Of a stretch of 64,000 bases of DNA, positions 16,983 through 26,078 are shown in pieces. The first letter of the stretch is position 1. Every line of letters starts with the position of its first letter. The position numbers and the translations under genes are program-made. Below the pieces are notes generated by a model. The model did no database searches, was not told where the DNA came from, and was given only the letters and a program-made list of their open reading frames with translations. This stretch comes from Pelovirga terrestris (lineage in GTDB: Bacteria; Desulfobacterota; Desulfuromonadia; Desulfuromonadales; Geopsychrobacteraceae), in contig NZ_JACWUN010000017.1 of assembly GCF_014773365.1 (NCBI RefSeq), forward strand, positions 1-64,000, written 5' to 3'.

Positions 16983-18496
16983 GTCGACTGAAACCTGTGC
17001 AGATATTGCGCAATGGCGATAGTGTTCCGCTGGCCGAAGTGACGATTCTGGAGATGGACGCATTTTTCACCGCGGTCAAACAGGAAGCGGCGGCGCAGGG
17101 GCGGGTTGTTGCCCTGTTTGCATCACCAGCCGGTGACGAGTTTGATCTGTTTGCCCTGATCGCTCATGACTGGCAGGGAACCCTGGCCCTGTTGCGTACC
17201 CGAGTGGTTGATCGCTACCCCTCGTTGACGCCGGAATTGCCCGCAGTGCATCTGTTTGAGCGGGAGATAGCCGAGCAGTATGGGGTAGTTGCCGAAGGGC
17301 ATCCGTGGTTTAAGCCGGTACGTTTTCATCGCAGCTACAGCGCCGGCGATGCCTGGGGCCGGGATCAGCAGCCGTTGATTCCCGGCGATATGGACTACTA
17401 CCGGGTTGAGGGGAGTGACGTCCATGAGGTGGCGGTTGGTCCTGTTCATGCCGGGGTGATTGAGCCCGGACATTTTCGTTTCCAGTGTCACGGCGAGAAG
17501 GTGCTGCACATGGAGATCTCTCTGGGCTATCAGCATCGCGGTCTGGAACCTCTGCTGAAGGGTAAGCCGGGGCCGGCCACCATGCAGCGACTGGAGACTG
17601 TCGCCGGGGACAGCACCATCGCCCATGCCACAGCCTATGCCCGGATCTGTGAATCTTTGAGCCATACCGCCGTTCCCCCGCGGGCCGAAGCGATTCGGGC
17701 CCTGGCGCTGGAACTGGAGCGCCTGGCCAATCATGTTGGCGATATTGGCGGTCTGGCCACCGATATCGGTTACCTGCCGACCGCCTCTTACTGTGGCCGG
17801 CTGCGCGGTGATTATCTCAACCTCACGGCCGATCTATGCGGTAGTCGTTTTGGCCGGACGCTGGTGCGACCCGGAGGGGTAGCGTACGACATCGACAAAG
17901 ATCGCGCTGAGAAGATGAGCAAGCAACTCGCGCTGGTGACGCGCGATACCAAGGGGGCTTTGGCGCTGTTTTTTGACTGTCCATCGGTGCTGGCGCGGCT
18001 GGAAGGAACAGGTCAGGTTGCTATGGATGATGCGGAAGCTCTTGGTCTGGTCGGGGTTGCCGGCCGGGCTTGCGGTCTGGCGGTTGATGCTCGACTTCAT
18101 CACCCCTGGGGAGCCTACATCAGGAATTTTGACCAGGCGGTATTTGAGGAAACCGGTGATGTCCATGCTCGGGCAAAGGTCAGACAGCGCGAAATTGTCA
18201 ACTCAATCAGCTGGGTTAAACAGGCCCTGTCTTCCCTGCCCGACACGGAATTGAGCCTTCCGGCCGGAGCGCTCGCCCCCGAGTCGCTCGCTGTCACGCT
18301 GGTGGAGGGCTGGCGCGGCGAGGTGGCTCATGTCGCCCTGACGGACAAGCAAGGCGCTTTTTGCCGCTATAAAATCGTTGATCCATCTTTTCGCAACTGG
18401 AGTGGTCTGGCCATGGCGTTGCGCGATGAACAAATTTCTGACTTTCCACTATGCAATAAGAGTTTCAATCTCTCCTATTGCGGTTTTGATCTGTAA
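16979..18496 (+). CDS. Ehr large subunit (HyfG/NuoCD-like) lacking the [NiFe] cysteines
   Basis: A 505-residue fusion of a NuoC-like part (about residues 1-150) and a hydrogenase large-subunit/NuoD-like part (about 160-505). Where active [NiFe] hydrogenases have the first CxxC (ERICGIC), this protein reads RLETVAGDSTIAHATAYAR. Where they end with DPCxxC, it reads VDPSFRNW and finishes NLSYCGFDL. Both Ni-ligand pairs are therefore absent, and no C-terminal processing peptide is seen. This matches the Ehr (energy-converting hydrogenase related) complexes described in Geobacter, whose substrate is unknown. It should sit on the cytoplasmic face and pass electrons to the small subunit. Confidence 0.92.
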   Translation: MSRLKPVQILRNGDSVPLAEVTILEMDAFFTAVKQEAAAQGRVVALFASPAGDEFDLFALIAHDWQGTLALLRTRVVDRYPSLTPELPAVHLFEREIAEQYGVVAEGHPWFKPVRFHRSYSAGDAWGRDQQPLIPGDMDYYRVEGSDVHEVAVGPVHAGVIEPGHFRFQCHGEKVLHMEISLGYQHRGLEPLLKGKPGPATMQRLETVAGDSTIAHATAYARICESLSHTAVPPRAEAIRALALELERLANHVGDIGGLATDIGYLPTASYCGRLRGDYLNLTADLCGSRFGRTLVRPGGVAYDIDKDRAEKMSKQLALVTRDTKGALALFFDCPSVLARLEGTGQVAMDDAEALGLVGVAGRACGLAVDARLHHPWGAYIRNFDQAVFEETGDVHARAKVRQREIVNSISWVKQALSSLPDTELSLPAGALAPESLAVTLVEGWRGEVAHVALTDKQGAFCRYKIVDPSFRNWSGLAMALRDEQISDFPLCNKSFNLSYCGFDL

Positions 18497-18507
18497 AAGG
18501 GCTGACC

Positions 18508-19272
18508 ATGCTCAAGATTTTGCGTGAACGGTTTCGTCAGGGCTATCGAACTTTCCCCTATCTAAAAAAAGATCCAGTGATAGCGGAACGCTTTCGTGGA
18601 CGACCGCAGTTGCCGATCGAGCCTTGCGCCTTGGATTGCCATGCTTGCCGGGACGCCTGTCCTTATGGGGCTGTTCAAATTGACCAGGGCAGGATTGGCA
18701 TCGACCTGGGGCTCTGCACCTTTTGCGGAGATTGCGCCACAGCCTGCCCTTCTGGAACATTGACCTTCAGTTGTGATCATCGCCTGGCAACCCGGAAACG
18801 GGACGATCTGCGCGTCGGCCCCGCCGAACTGCAGCTGGCGGCGGCGTTGGATAAGCGCATGAAAAAGTTGTTTGGGCGCTCGCTGAAGCTACGCCAGGTG
18901 TCCGCCGGGGGCTGCAATGCCTGTGAGGCGGATATCAACGTGCTTGGCACCCTGGTGTTTGATCTGGGGCGCTACGGCATCCAGTTTGTCGCGTCGCCGC
19001 GCCATGCCGACGGGCTGCTGGTCACCGGTCCGGTCACAGAAAACATGAAAAGCGCCCTGCTGGATACCTATGCGGCGGTGCCCGAGCCGAAACTGGTGAT
19101 TGCATCCGGGGCCTGCGCCATTGGCGGCGGACCGTTTCGCGGCAGTCCCGAGGTCAACAACGGTATTGGTGATCTGTTGCCGGTTGATCTCTATATCCCC
19201 GGTTGCCCCCCGCATCCCTGGACGACCCTCGACGGCTTGTTGCGGTTGCTCGGACGTCTGGAGGGAAGATAG
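18508..19272 (+). CDS. Ehr small subunit fused to a 2x[4Fe-4S] ferredoxin (HyfI/NuoB-like)
   Basis: A 254-residue protein. The N-terminal ~80 residues carry two ferredoxin-type motifs (CALDCHACRDACP and CTFCGDCATACP). The rest is the hydrogenase small-subunit/NuoB fold with the proximal-cluster ligands GGCNACEAD, SGACAIGGG and IPGCPPHP. All iron-sulfur cysteines expected are present, unlike the Ni cysteines of the large subunit. In Hyf-type complexes the ferredoxin (HyfH) and small subunit (HyfI) are separate, so the fusion is notable. It is the last gene of the operon, 12 bases after the large subunit. It should relay electrons between a cytoplasmic donor and the large-subunit site. Confidence 0.92.
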   Translation: MLKILRERFRQGYRTFPYLKKDPVIAERFRGRPQLPIEPCALDCHACRDACPYGAVQIDQGRIGIDLGLCTFCGDCATACPSGTLTFSCDHRLATRKRDDLRVGPAELQLAAALDKRMKKLFGRSLKLRQVSAGGCNACEADINVLGTLVFDLGRYGIQFVASPRHADGLLVTGPVTENMKSALLDTYAAVPEPKLVIASGACAIGGGPFRGSPEVNNGIGDLLPVDLYIPGCPPHPWTTLDGLLRLLGRLEGR

Positions 19273-19494
19273 TTTCCGTCCCGAAATGGTTCTTTTCCGC
19301 CGTGGCGGTGTCAATCTGCAGCCTTGTTTGTGCGGCGTAAAGTACTACGCCTTAAGCTCAAGCCCTTGATTTCCTAGCCATAACGAAAAATTCCTCATTT
19401 CCGATTCGGAAACTTATGTGTGCCTACCTGGATTTTACGAGTGGCGGCAATTGATCTTGAACCGCTTCGATAATCGTGATAGAAGCACTGCAGC

Positions 19495-19995
19495 ATGGAA
19501 ACAGGGATGATGGGTACAGAGCGTGACCGCGATTTTATGGAAGCGGCCTATGCTGAAGCGCTGGTCGCTGAGCAACTCGGCGAGGTTCCCGTTGGCGCTG
19601 TTGTGGTCTACGCAGATCAGATTGTCGGTCGTGGTCACAACCTGCGCGAGACCAGCAATGATCCCACCACCCACGCTGAGATGATCGCCATCCGTCAGGC
19701 GGCGGCTGAACTTAATTCCTGGCGTCTGCTCGATTGCACCCTGTATGTGACACTGGAACCCTGTGTTATGTGCATGGGGGCAATTATTCTGGCGCGGATT
19801 CCACGGCTGGTGTACGGTTGTCGTGACCCGCGCGTCGGCGCTGCCGGCTCTATTTACAATCTGGCCGAAGATGAGCGCTTCAATCACCGGGTTGAAGTAA
19901 CCGAAGGCATTCTACAGCACCAGTGCAGTCAACAGCTGAGTGATTTTTTCCGCAGACTCAGGGAGCAAAAGAAAGAACAGAAAAGCAACAAATAG
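19495..19995 (+). CDS. tadA: tRNA-specific adenosine deaminase TadA
   Basis: A 166-residue zinc deaminase with the CDA/TadA motifs H60-A-E62 and P-C90-x-x-C93, plus EVPVGAVVV and YGCRDPRVGAAGS. TadA converts A34 to inosine in the tRNA-Arg(ACG) anticodon. The start could also be ATG 19507 or 19510, since a GGAAACAGGG stretch could serve those; homologues begin about ten residues before RDFMEAA, which favours the shorter forms. It lies immediately upstream of a tRNA gene, a common arrangement in this group. Confidence 0.93.
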   Translation: METGMMGTERDRDFMEAAYAEALVAEQLGEVPVGAVVVYADQIVGRGHNLRETSNDPTTHAEMIAIRQAAAELNSWRLLDCTLYVTLEPCVMCMGAIILARIPRLVYGCRDPRVGAAGSIYNLAEDERFNHRVEVTEGILQHQCSQQLSDFFRRLREQKKEQKSNK

Positions 19996-20005
19996 TGACA
20001 CTCAC

Positions 20006-20093
20006 GGAGGGGTGTCCGAGAGGTCGAAGGTGACAGACTCGAAATCTGTTGTAGCGCAAGCTACCGTGGGTTCGAATCCCACCCCCTCCGCCA
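20006..20093 (+). tRNA. tRNA-Ser (CGA)
   Basis: An 88-nt class II tRNA with encoded CCA. The acceptor arm GGAGGGG (20006-20012) pairs with CCCCTCC (20083-20089). The anticodon stem ACAGA/TCTGT encloses loop CTCGAAA with anticodon CGA at 20040-20042, a long variable arm (GTAGCGCAAGCTAC) follows, and the T loop is TTCGAAT. It reads serine UCG codons. Confidence 0.97.
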
Positions 20094-20097
20094 ATAA

Positions 20098-20141
20098 AAA
20101 CAGGGACTTAGCTGGTAAAAGCTGAGCCCCTGTTTTTTTTT
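20098..20141 (+). terminator. Rho-independent terminator after tRNA-Ser
   Basis: AAACAGGG (20098-20105) pairs with CCCTGTTT (20128-20135), with a further AGCT/AGCT inner stem, and runs into nine T residues. Confidence 0.9.
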
Positions 20142-20160
20142 GGAGGGGGTAAAAACGCAC

Positions 20161-22664
20161 TCATGACGCACTTTGAAACAAAACACCACCATCTTTGACA
20201 ACATGGCTCGCCCAGGTTGCGGATTGTTCGGCTTGTTGCTGATAGGTCACACCGAAGATGGTGTCACCCAACCATTTCTTGAACGACGGGTTGTCGCTGA
20301 ACTGCTTGAATAGTTCGGTGTGGTCGGATAAGAGGTCGATCATGACGCGCTGCAGTGCGGCATCGTGCTCGATCCGGGCGGTTTTCTTGTCGTTGTTCTT
20401 CATGGCGTTCTGGTAAGCAGCGTCTGCTGCCACTTTAGCCGGGATCTCCTTGGCTATGACTTGGCGGATCTTGTCGCCGTCCTTCCAATCGATGTTGCCG
20501 AACTGGTCGTTAAACGCCTTAACGATGTTGCTCAGCTGATCCAGTTCCGGTTCCGGTTTGCGGCCGCCGCCGCTGGTTGGCACCGGTCCGATTTCGGCAT
20601 CCTGATCGGCAAGGCCGATCTTCAGGCTGGTTTTCACCTCGACCCGGTAGCTGTCCATGTCGATGGCCTCCAGGATGCCTCTGGAGAGATCCTCTTCCTT
20701 GGGCGCGGGGAGTTTCGGGATCAGGAAGTTCAGGATGATCGACAGCTTCTCCCAGTCGGCATTCGAGTACGACAGAATCGAGGACAAAAAGCCGTAGGTG
20801 CGGACGAAGGCCTTGGCCTTGCCTTTGAAGTCGACCTGGCCGTCCTCATCAAGATCGGCGTTGTAGGTGGCCACGCAGGCGTCCAGGATCGGGTCGAGCT
20901 TGTCACGGTCCGCGCCATTCAGATAGCGTCCCACCAGATCGTTGATTTGCGCCTTTGAATAGACCTGGTAGCCATCCAGATCCGACTTCAGATCGTGCAA
21001 CTTATTGGGGTCGGTCTCGTCACTGAGGATGGTGGTGCGATAATAGGGCTCGAATGATTTTTTGATGGTCTCCGAGTCGTTGTAAAAATCGAGAACAAAG
21101 GTGTCGTATTTGCGCGGGTGGGCGCGATTGAGTCGTGAGAGGGTCTGCACCGCCTTGATGCCGGAGAGCGCCTTGTCCACGTACATGGTGTGCAGCAACG
21201 GTTCGTCGTAGCCGGTCTGGAATTTGTCGGCGACGATCAGGAAGCGGTACGGGTCCTGTTGTACCTTGTCCGGGATCTGGCTGCTGGGAAAGCCGTTCAG
21301 CGTCGCTTCGGTGGCTTTTTTGCCGCCATATTCATGTTCACCAGAGAAAGCCACGATGGGTGCGTAAGGGCTTTTGCGCTCCTTGAGGTAGTTCTTGAAG
21401 GCGTGATAATACTGAATGGCTCGCACGATACCGCCTGTGATGACCATGGCTCTGGCATGGCCGCCGATCTTGCGATGGCCGATCACCTGGGCGTGGAAGT
21501 GGTCCACCATGATCTCCGCCTTCTCGCGGATGGCGTGTTCGTGGGACTCCACATAGCGGCGCAGCTTTTTCTGGGCGTGGCGGAGACCTGGGCGAACTGC
21601 TTGATGGTGTCGCGGATCTGTTTGTCGAGCACCCGCCGGTCAGTGACCACGATGACCGAATCGAATAACGCCTTGCTCTCGTGCTCCAGCCCTACGAGCT
21701 GGTGTGCCAGCCAGGCGATGGAGTTGCTCTTGCCGCTACCCGCCGAATGTTGGATCAGGTAACGCCTGCCGCTGCCGCTCCTGGCGGCGTCGGCCAGCAG
21801 CATGCGCACTACCCTCAACTGGTGGTAGCGGGGGAAAATCTGCGTGTGCTTTTTTTTGCCGGTCTTCTCGTCCTTTTCCTCCACCACCTGGGCGTAATTT
21901 TCCAGGATGTCGGTCAGGCCCTCCTTGGAGAGGGTTTCCTTCCACAGATAGTCGGTGGCCAGTCCATGGGGATTGGGTGGATTGCCGGCACCGTCGCCCG
22001 CGCCCTTGTTGAGGGGCAGAAACCAAGAGGCCTTGCCCTTGAGATGGGTGCAGAAACGCACATCGTGATCGTCCACGGCAAAATGAACAACGCAGCGACC
22101 GAACTGGAACAGCAGCTCCTTCGGGTCGCGGTCGCGCTGGTACTGCTGCACGGCCTCGAGCACCGTCTGTTTGGTGAGTTTGTTTTTGAGCTCGAAGGTG
22201 GCGATGGGCAGGCCGTTGATGAACACGGCCATATCGAGGGAAAGCGCCGTTTCGTTGCGGCTGTAGCGGAGCTGACGGGTGACGCTGAAGATGTTGGCCG
22301 CGAACCGCTCGGCTGCTTTCTCGTTATCCGGCGTCGGCGTGCTGTAGAAGAGATCCACATGGGACGGGCCGTGCTTGATACCGCTGCGCAGCACCTCTAC
22401 CACGCCGCGCTTGGCGATCTCGCCCTGCAAGCGGTGTAGGAACTGGGTGCGCCGAGGGTTGTAAGAGTCGGCTTCCTCGTCGATGCCGAGAGCCTCATAG
22501 GTGTCGGGCTGGGTGGCGGAGATGAACTGCAGTAGTTTAGTCAGGTCGACGGCGTGTTCCCGGTCATAGTCTTGCGGATCACCCTGAACGTAGCCGGCAT
22601 CCTCCACAAGAGAGGTGACGATGATTGATTCCAACCCCTTTTCGCTGGTGTCGGTCGGTTTCAT
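20161..22664 (-). pseudogene. hsdR, type I restriction subunit broken by deletion and frameshift
   Basis: The 5' part (22664 to about 21580) encodes the HsdR N-terminus: nuclease region with FELKNKLTKQTVLEAVQQY and Walker A IQHSAGSGKSNSIAWLAHQL, up to DTIKQFAQVSA. The next coding sense, in another frame, is AQKKLRRYVESHEHA, which continues to a complete C-terminus at 20161. Normally well over 100 residues with the DEAH box and motif III lie between. A GCCCAG repeat at both sides of the join (about 21576-21595) could have mediated the loss. The product cannot translocate or cut DNA. Its ATG overlaps the DUF1016 stop, so it ends the R-M operon. Confidence 0.88.
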
Positions 22665-23704
22665 AGATCCTCCAGCAAGTGAGCGATGTCCTTCGGCGAC
22701 GGCAGTTGACCTTTCAGCGCCTTGGGCAGGGTCTTGGTGATTTCATAAGTGGCCACGCCGATGGGCTTGCGGGCATCGTGCAGGGCGTATTCCACCACCG
22801 TGCGGTTTTTCTCTTTGCAGAGAATGATACCGATGGAGGGGTTTTCATCATCCTGTCGGACCTGCCGGTCCAGAGCCGCCAGATAAAACTGCATCTTGCC
22901 GACGAACTCCGGTATGAATTTGCCGATCTTCAGCTCGATGGCCACCAGCGCCTTGAGCCGCCGATGGAACAGCAGCAGGTCGATAAAGTATTCATCGCCG
23001 TCCACCTCCAGCCGGTACTGGCTGCCCATGAAGGCGAACATGCCACCCATAGCTCGGAGGAAATCCTCGATCCGGGCGATGAGCGCCCGTTCCAGTTCCC
23101 GCTCGCTGTGTTCCTCGCCCAGCTCTAGAAAATCGAAAGTGTATTCGTCCTTCACCGCCAGCTTGGCCTGGGCGCGAAGTTCCGGTGTGAGCGCCTGGTC
23201 GAAATTGGTCTGGCCCAGCAGGGATTTTTCATAGCTCTGGTTGTCGATCTGGTGAATGAGCACGTTCTTCGTCCAGCCGAACTTGTGGGTCATGCGGATA
23301 TAGAACTCCCGTTCCAGCGGGTCCTTGCAGCGCTGAAGGATGACCAGATTGTGGCTCCAGCCGATTTGTGCAACCAGTGGTTGCACTCGCTCGTCATCGC
23401 GGTAGAGCAGGTAAAATTCCCGCATATAAAAGACGTTGCGCCGGGAAAACCCGCTGATGCCTGGGAACTCGGATCGCAGATCCTGGGATAGCTGATCCGC
23501 AATGGATGCGCCGTGTTCGGCATCCGCCTGCCGGCCCACGATCATCCGGCCGATGTCCCAGTACAGGCCGACCAGCTCCTTGTTGACCGCCTTGAGGGCT
23601 TCATCCTGGGCGGAGCGGATGCGCTCCTTGATCTCGGTCAGCAGGCGCGGATAGTCCTGCGGTTTGCCGAGGCTGTTTTTTGGGGTTTTGTCAGTCGGTT
23701 TCAT
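22661..23704 (-). CDS. DUF1016 / YhcG-family PD-(D/E)XK nuclease
   Basis: A 347-residue protein with the YhcG signature: an N-terminal helical domain (VNKELVGLYWDIGRMIV, SRRNVFYMREFYLLY, IGWSHNLVILQRCKDPLEREFYI) and a C-terminal PD-(D/E)XK nuclease core (FIDLLLFHRRLKALVAIELKIGKF). ATG 23704 is chosen because GAGGGGG stands just upstream. It overlaps the end of hsdS by 14 bases and the start of hsdR by four, so the genes are co-transcribed. DUF1016 genes are frequent accessories of type I R-M operons; the actual role is unknown. Confidence 0.9.
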   Translation of the reverse strand: MKPTDKTPKNSLGKPQDYPRLLTEIKERIRSAQDEALKAVNKELVGLYWDIGRMIVGRQADAEHGASIADQLSQDLRSEFPGISGFSRRNVFYMREFYLLYRDDERVQPLVAQIGWSHNLVILQRCKDPLEREFYIRMTHKFGWTKNVLIHQIDNQSYEKSLLGQTNFDQALTPELRAQAKLAVKDEYTFDFLELGEEHSERELERALIARIEDFLRAMGGMFAFMGSQYRLEVDGDEYFIDLLLFHRRLKALVAIELKIGKFIPEFVGKMQFYLAALDRQVRQDDENPSIGIILCKEKNRTVVEYALHDARKPIGVATYEITKTLPKALKGQLPSPKDIAHLLEDL

Positions 23705-25022
23705 CCATGTCCCCCTCGTCATCGATCACGTCATCGGCATCGGCGGTGTCCTCTTCCAGCGCCAGCAGTTCGTCCTCAGCCACTTCCGGCACCTCGATGC
23801 CGCGCACATCCACCTGGCCGGTGACCACATCGGCAATCAGCCGGGTGCGGTATTCGCGCATCAGCTCGATCTCGCGTTGGGCGCGGGAGATTGTGTAGTC
23901 GATGGTGGCTGTTTCCCTCTCAATATGCGAAACGATGGCTTCTTGTTCTTCGAGCGAAGGCAATGCTGTTCGTAAATTCTGTATTTTCTCAACCGAGATG
24001 CCGGGCTGTGCCGCTGACTCAGAATATTGGTTGAGATTCATCACGGCCAGCATGTAGTAGTACCAATCGGTCAAAATTCCTGAGCGCACATCTGTTACCA
24101 CCGCGTGTTCAGTGGCCCAGAATTTTCCCTCGACACGATGAACATTTCCGCAAAGAGCACCTTGGCGACCGACCAAGAGATATTTCCCATCTTTGTTGTA
24201 ATTGGTGAAGTAACCGCGTAAACCGTTACCGCCATAAACGGGATACGCACCGGCTTCGGCAATCTGATCGGAAGTAAGGTTGTCGCCACTCTTCATCGCA
24301 GCAATGTGCTTTAGCTTTCTCACCTCCCAATGTTCCGGAATATCTCCGATCCATTCCACACCACTGGGCTTGAACTTGACATTGGGATCAAGCCCCCGGG
24401 TCACGGCTTGATTGATGACGTTCTGCTTCTGCTCCTTGAGCAGTTCGATGAGCCGCCGCTTGTTGCGGATGAACTTGTTGGCCCGTGCGGTGAGCGAATC
24501 GATAAATTTGAGAATCTGTTGTTGTTCCTCTGGTGGGGGAACAACGGCACGAATTGAATAAAAATCGTCCGTGTAAAGCCTCCAGAATCCCTTAACGATT
24601 CCTTTAGTTGATTTGGTAAACTCCGTGATGAAGTGGGGGCTTTTGAAAAGGATCTCAAAAAACCTCGGATTGTCATCGGTAACCGGTCGGAGAACCGTGT
24701 AGTCAGGACTAACCACACCAGACTGCTTCGCATGAGCAAAGACCCCTAGGTGGGCCTTCAGTCTATTCAGTACCAAATCGCCATTCTGGCAAACTTTTCC
24801 ACCGGCATATGATTCTGACTGTAAGCGCCATTTGTCGATTTTTGAGCTGTCAATAAGTCCATGCTTCTGGCTCATCGACAGATGGATTTCTTGTCCGTCT
24901 TTAGAACGTTCATCCACCTCTTGGAATAGGTATCGGCAACGATGAACCGCCCATTGGCCAGGAATGTTCGGAGCCGCAGGGCTACCGGAATCCTTGTATT
25001 CTGGATAAGGGGTCAGCTTCAT
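23691..25022 (-). CDS. hsdS: Type I restriction-modification specificity subunit HsdS
   Basis: A 443-residue HsdS with two target-recognition domains. TRD1 (about 20-180) ends in the helical spacer PPPEEQQQILKFIDSLTARANKFI. TRD2 (about 225-390) begins GVEWIGDIPEHWEVRKLKHI and ends in a matching helix PSLEEQEAIVSHIERETATI. It reads the DNA target for the methylase. ATG 25022 is preceded by AGGAGGGG; the stop of the RhuM gene is four bases away. The C-terminus has an acidic tail (AEDELLALEEDTADADD). The gene is intact although its restriction partner is broken. Confidence 0.93.
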   Translation of the reverse strand: MKLTPYPEYKDSGSPAAPNIPGQWAVHRCRYLFQEVDERSKDGQEIHLSMSQKHGLIDSSKIDKWRLQSESYAGGKVCQNGDLVLNRLKAHLGVFAHAKQSGVVSPDYTVLRPVTDDNPRFFEILFKSPHFITEFTKSTKGIVKGFWRLYTDDFYSIRAVVPPPEEQQQILKFIDSLTARANKFIRNKRRLIELLKEQKQNVINQAVTRGLDPNVKFKPSGVEWIGDIPEHWEVRKLKHIAAMKSGDNLTSDQIAEAGAYPVYGGNGLRGYFTNYNKDGKYLLVGRQGALCGNVHRVEGKFWATEHAVVTDVRSGILTDWYYYMLAVMNLNQYSESAAQPGISVEKIQNLRTALPSLEEQEAIVSHIERETATIDYTISRAQREIELMREYRTRLIADVVTGQVDVRGIEVPEVAEDELLALEEDTADADDVIDDEGDMDETD

Positions 25023-25025
25023 CAC

Positions 25026-26078
25026 TTAAGCCCCTCCTTTTCCGCCTGGCAATCGCCTGGCCGCATCCTCCAACTGCTTCACGTAATCCGCTTCGCCAAT
25101 GGCTTCCTTATGTTCCCGGCGGCGAACCTCGAATTCCTCGTACTCGGCCCTGGCATGACCCTCGGCAGCCTTCTTGGTGACCTTGCCGGCATTGGGCAGC
25201 ACCCTACGTTCGTTGAAACGGAGGAAGTCGTCCAGCCGCTGCTCCCAGTCCTTCATGAAAACCTGCTTGCGTCGCCGGGCCTGGTCTTCGGCAAAATCCA
25301 GCCACATGACGACAATGCGGTTCAATTCGTCGATTTCCTCGACCCGAAGATAGTTCTTGGCCGTGCCTATATCCGTTTTTCGGACTTCGCTGCCTTGCCA
25401 ACTGGTCAGGCCCATGTTGGGCAGCAGGTGATCGGCGCGGCTTTTAATCAGTTCGGCGGCGGTCATGCCGGTGGCGGCAAAGTGCAACTTGTTCTGAATG
25501 ACGCTAAAAAAACGGGTGGTCTCGTTCCAGGTTGGATCGTAATCCGCGGCCATGGCGAAAATTTCCCGCACCCGAAGATACATGCGCCGCTCGCTGGCGC
25601 GAATGTCTCGGACGCGCTCCAGCATCTCGTCAAAATAGTCGGGAACGGAGGAACCCTTGACTGGCGGATTCTTCAGCCGTTCGACGTCCATGGTGAAGCC
25701 CTTGACGATATATTCCGTCAAGCGCTGGGTCGCCCAGATGCGAAAACGGGTGGCCACCCTGCTCTTGACCCGGTAGCCGACCGAAATAATCATGTCGAGG
25801 TTGTAGTATTCGAGCTCGCGGCGCACGTCCCGATTGCCCTCGCGGCGAACTGTCAAATATTTTTTTACAGTTGCCTCCGGTTCAAGTTCACGCTCTTCAA
25901 AAATGGCCTGGATGTGGTGGCTGATGTTCTGTTTGCTGCTCTGAAACAGCTCGGCCATCATCTGCTGAGTCAACCAGACGGTTTCGTCCTCCAAACGAAC
26001 ATCCAGCCGAATTTTACCGTCCTCGGTCTGATAGACGAGAACTTCCCCTCCAATGGGCACTGCGCCATGATCGCTCAT
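25026..26078 (-). CDS. RhuM-family protein
   Basis: A 350-residue protein matching the RhuM family, first named in Salmonella pathogenicity islands: IRLDVRLEDETVWLTQQMMAELFQ, SKQNISHHIQAIFEE, VRREGNRDVRRELEYYNLDMIISVGYRVKS, FRIWATQRLTEYIVKGF. The N-terminal part resembles a DNA-binding ORF6N/Bro-type domain. It overlaps hsdM by one base and sits between hsdM and hsdS, a usual place for RhuM genes in type I loci. Function is unknown; a regulatory or accessory role is inferred from position. Confidence 0.9.
   Translation of the reverse strand: MSDHGAVPIGGEVLVYQTEDGKIRLDVRLEDETVWLTQQMMAELFQSSKQNISHHIQAIFEERELEPEATVKKYLTVRREGNRDVRRELEYYNLDMIISVGYRVKSRVATRFRIWATQRLTEYIVKGFTMDVERLKNPPVKGSSVPDYFDEMLERVRDIRASERRMYLRVREIFAMAADYDPTWNETTRFFSVIQNKLHFAATGMTAAELIKSRADHLLPNMGLTSWQGSEVRKTDIGTAKNYLRVEEIDELNRIVVMWLDFAEDQARRRKQVFMKDWEQRLDDFLRFNERRVLPNAGKVTKKAAEGHARAEYEEFEVRRREHKEAIGEADYVKQLEDAARRLPGGKGGA

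Noticed and set aside
19398-19412. 15-bp palindrome TTTCCGATTCGGAAA between the Ehr operon and tadA
   Set aside because: Perfect but short, with no promoter element or T-run beside it; no function can be supported.
21681-22439. Long plus-strand open frame antisense to hsdR
   Set aside because: High-GC antisense shadow with no start signal or known domain; similar shadows over hsdM, cheA and the Ehr genes were also dropped.
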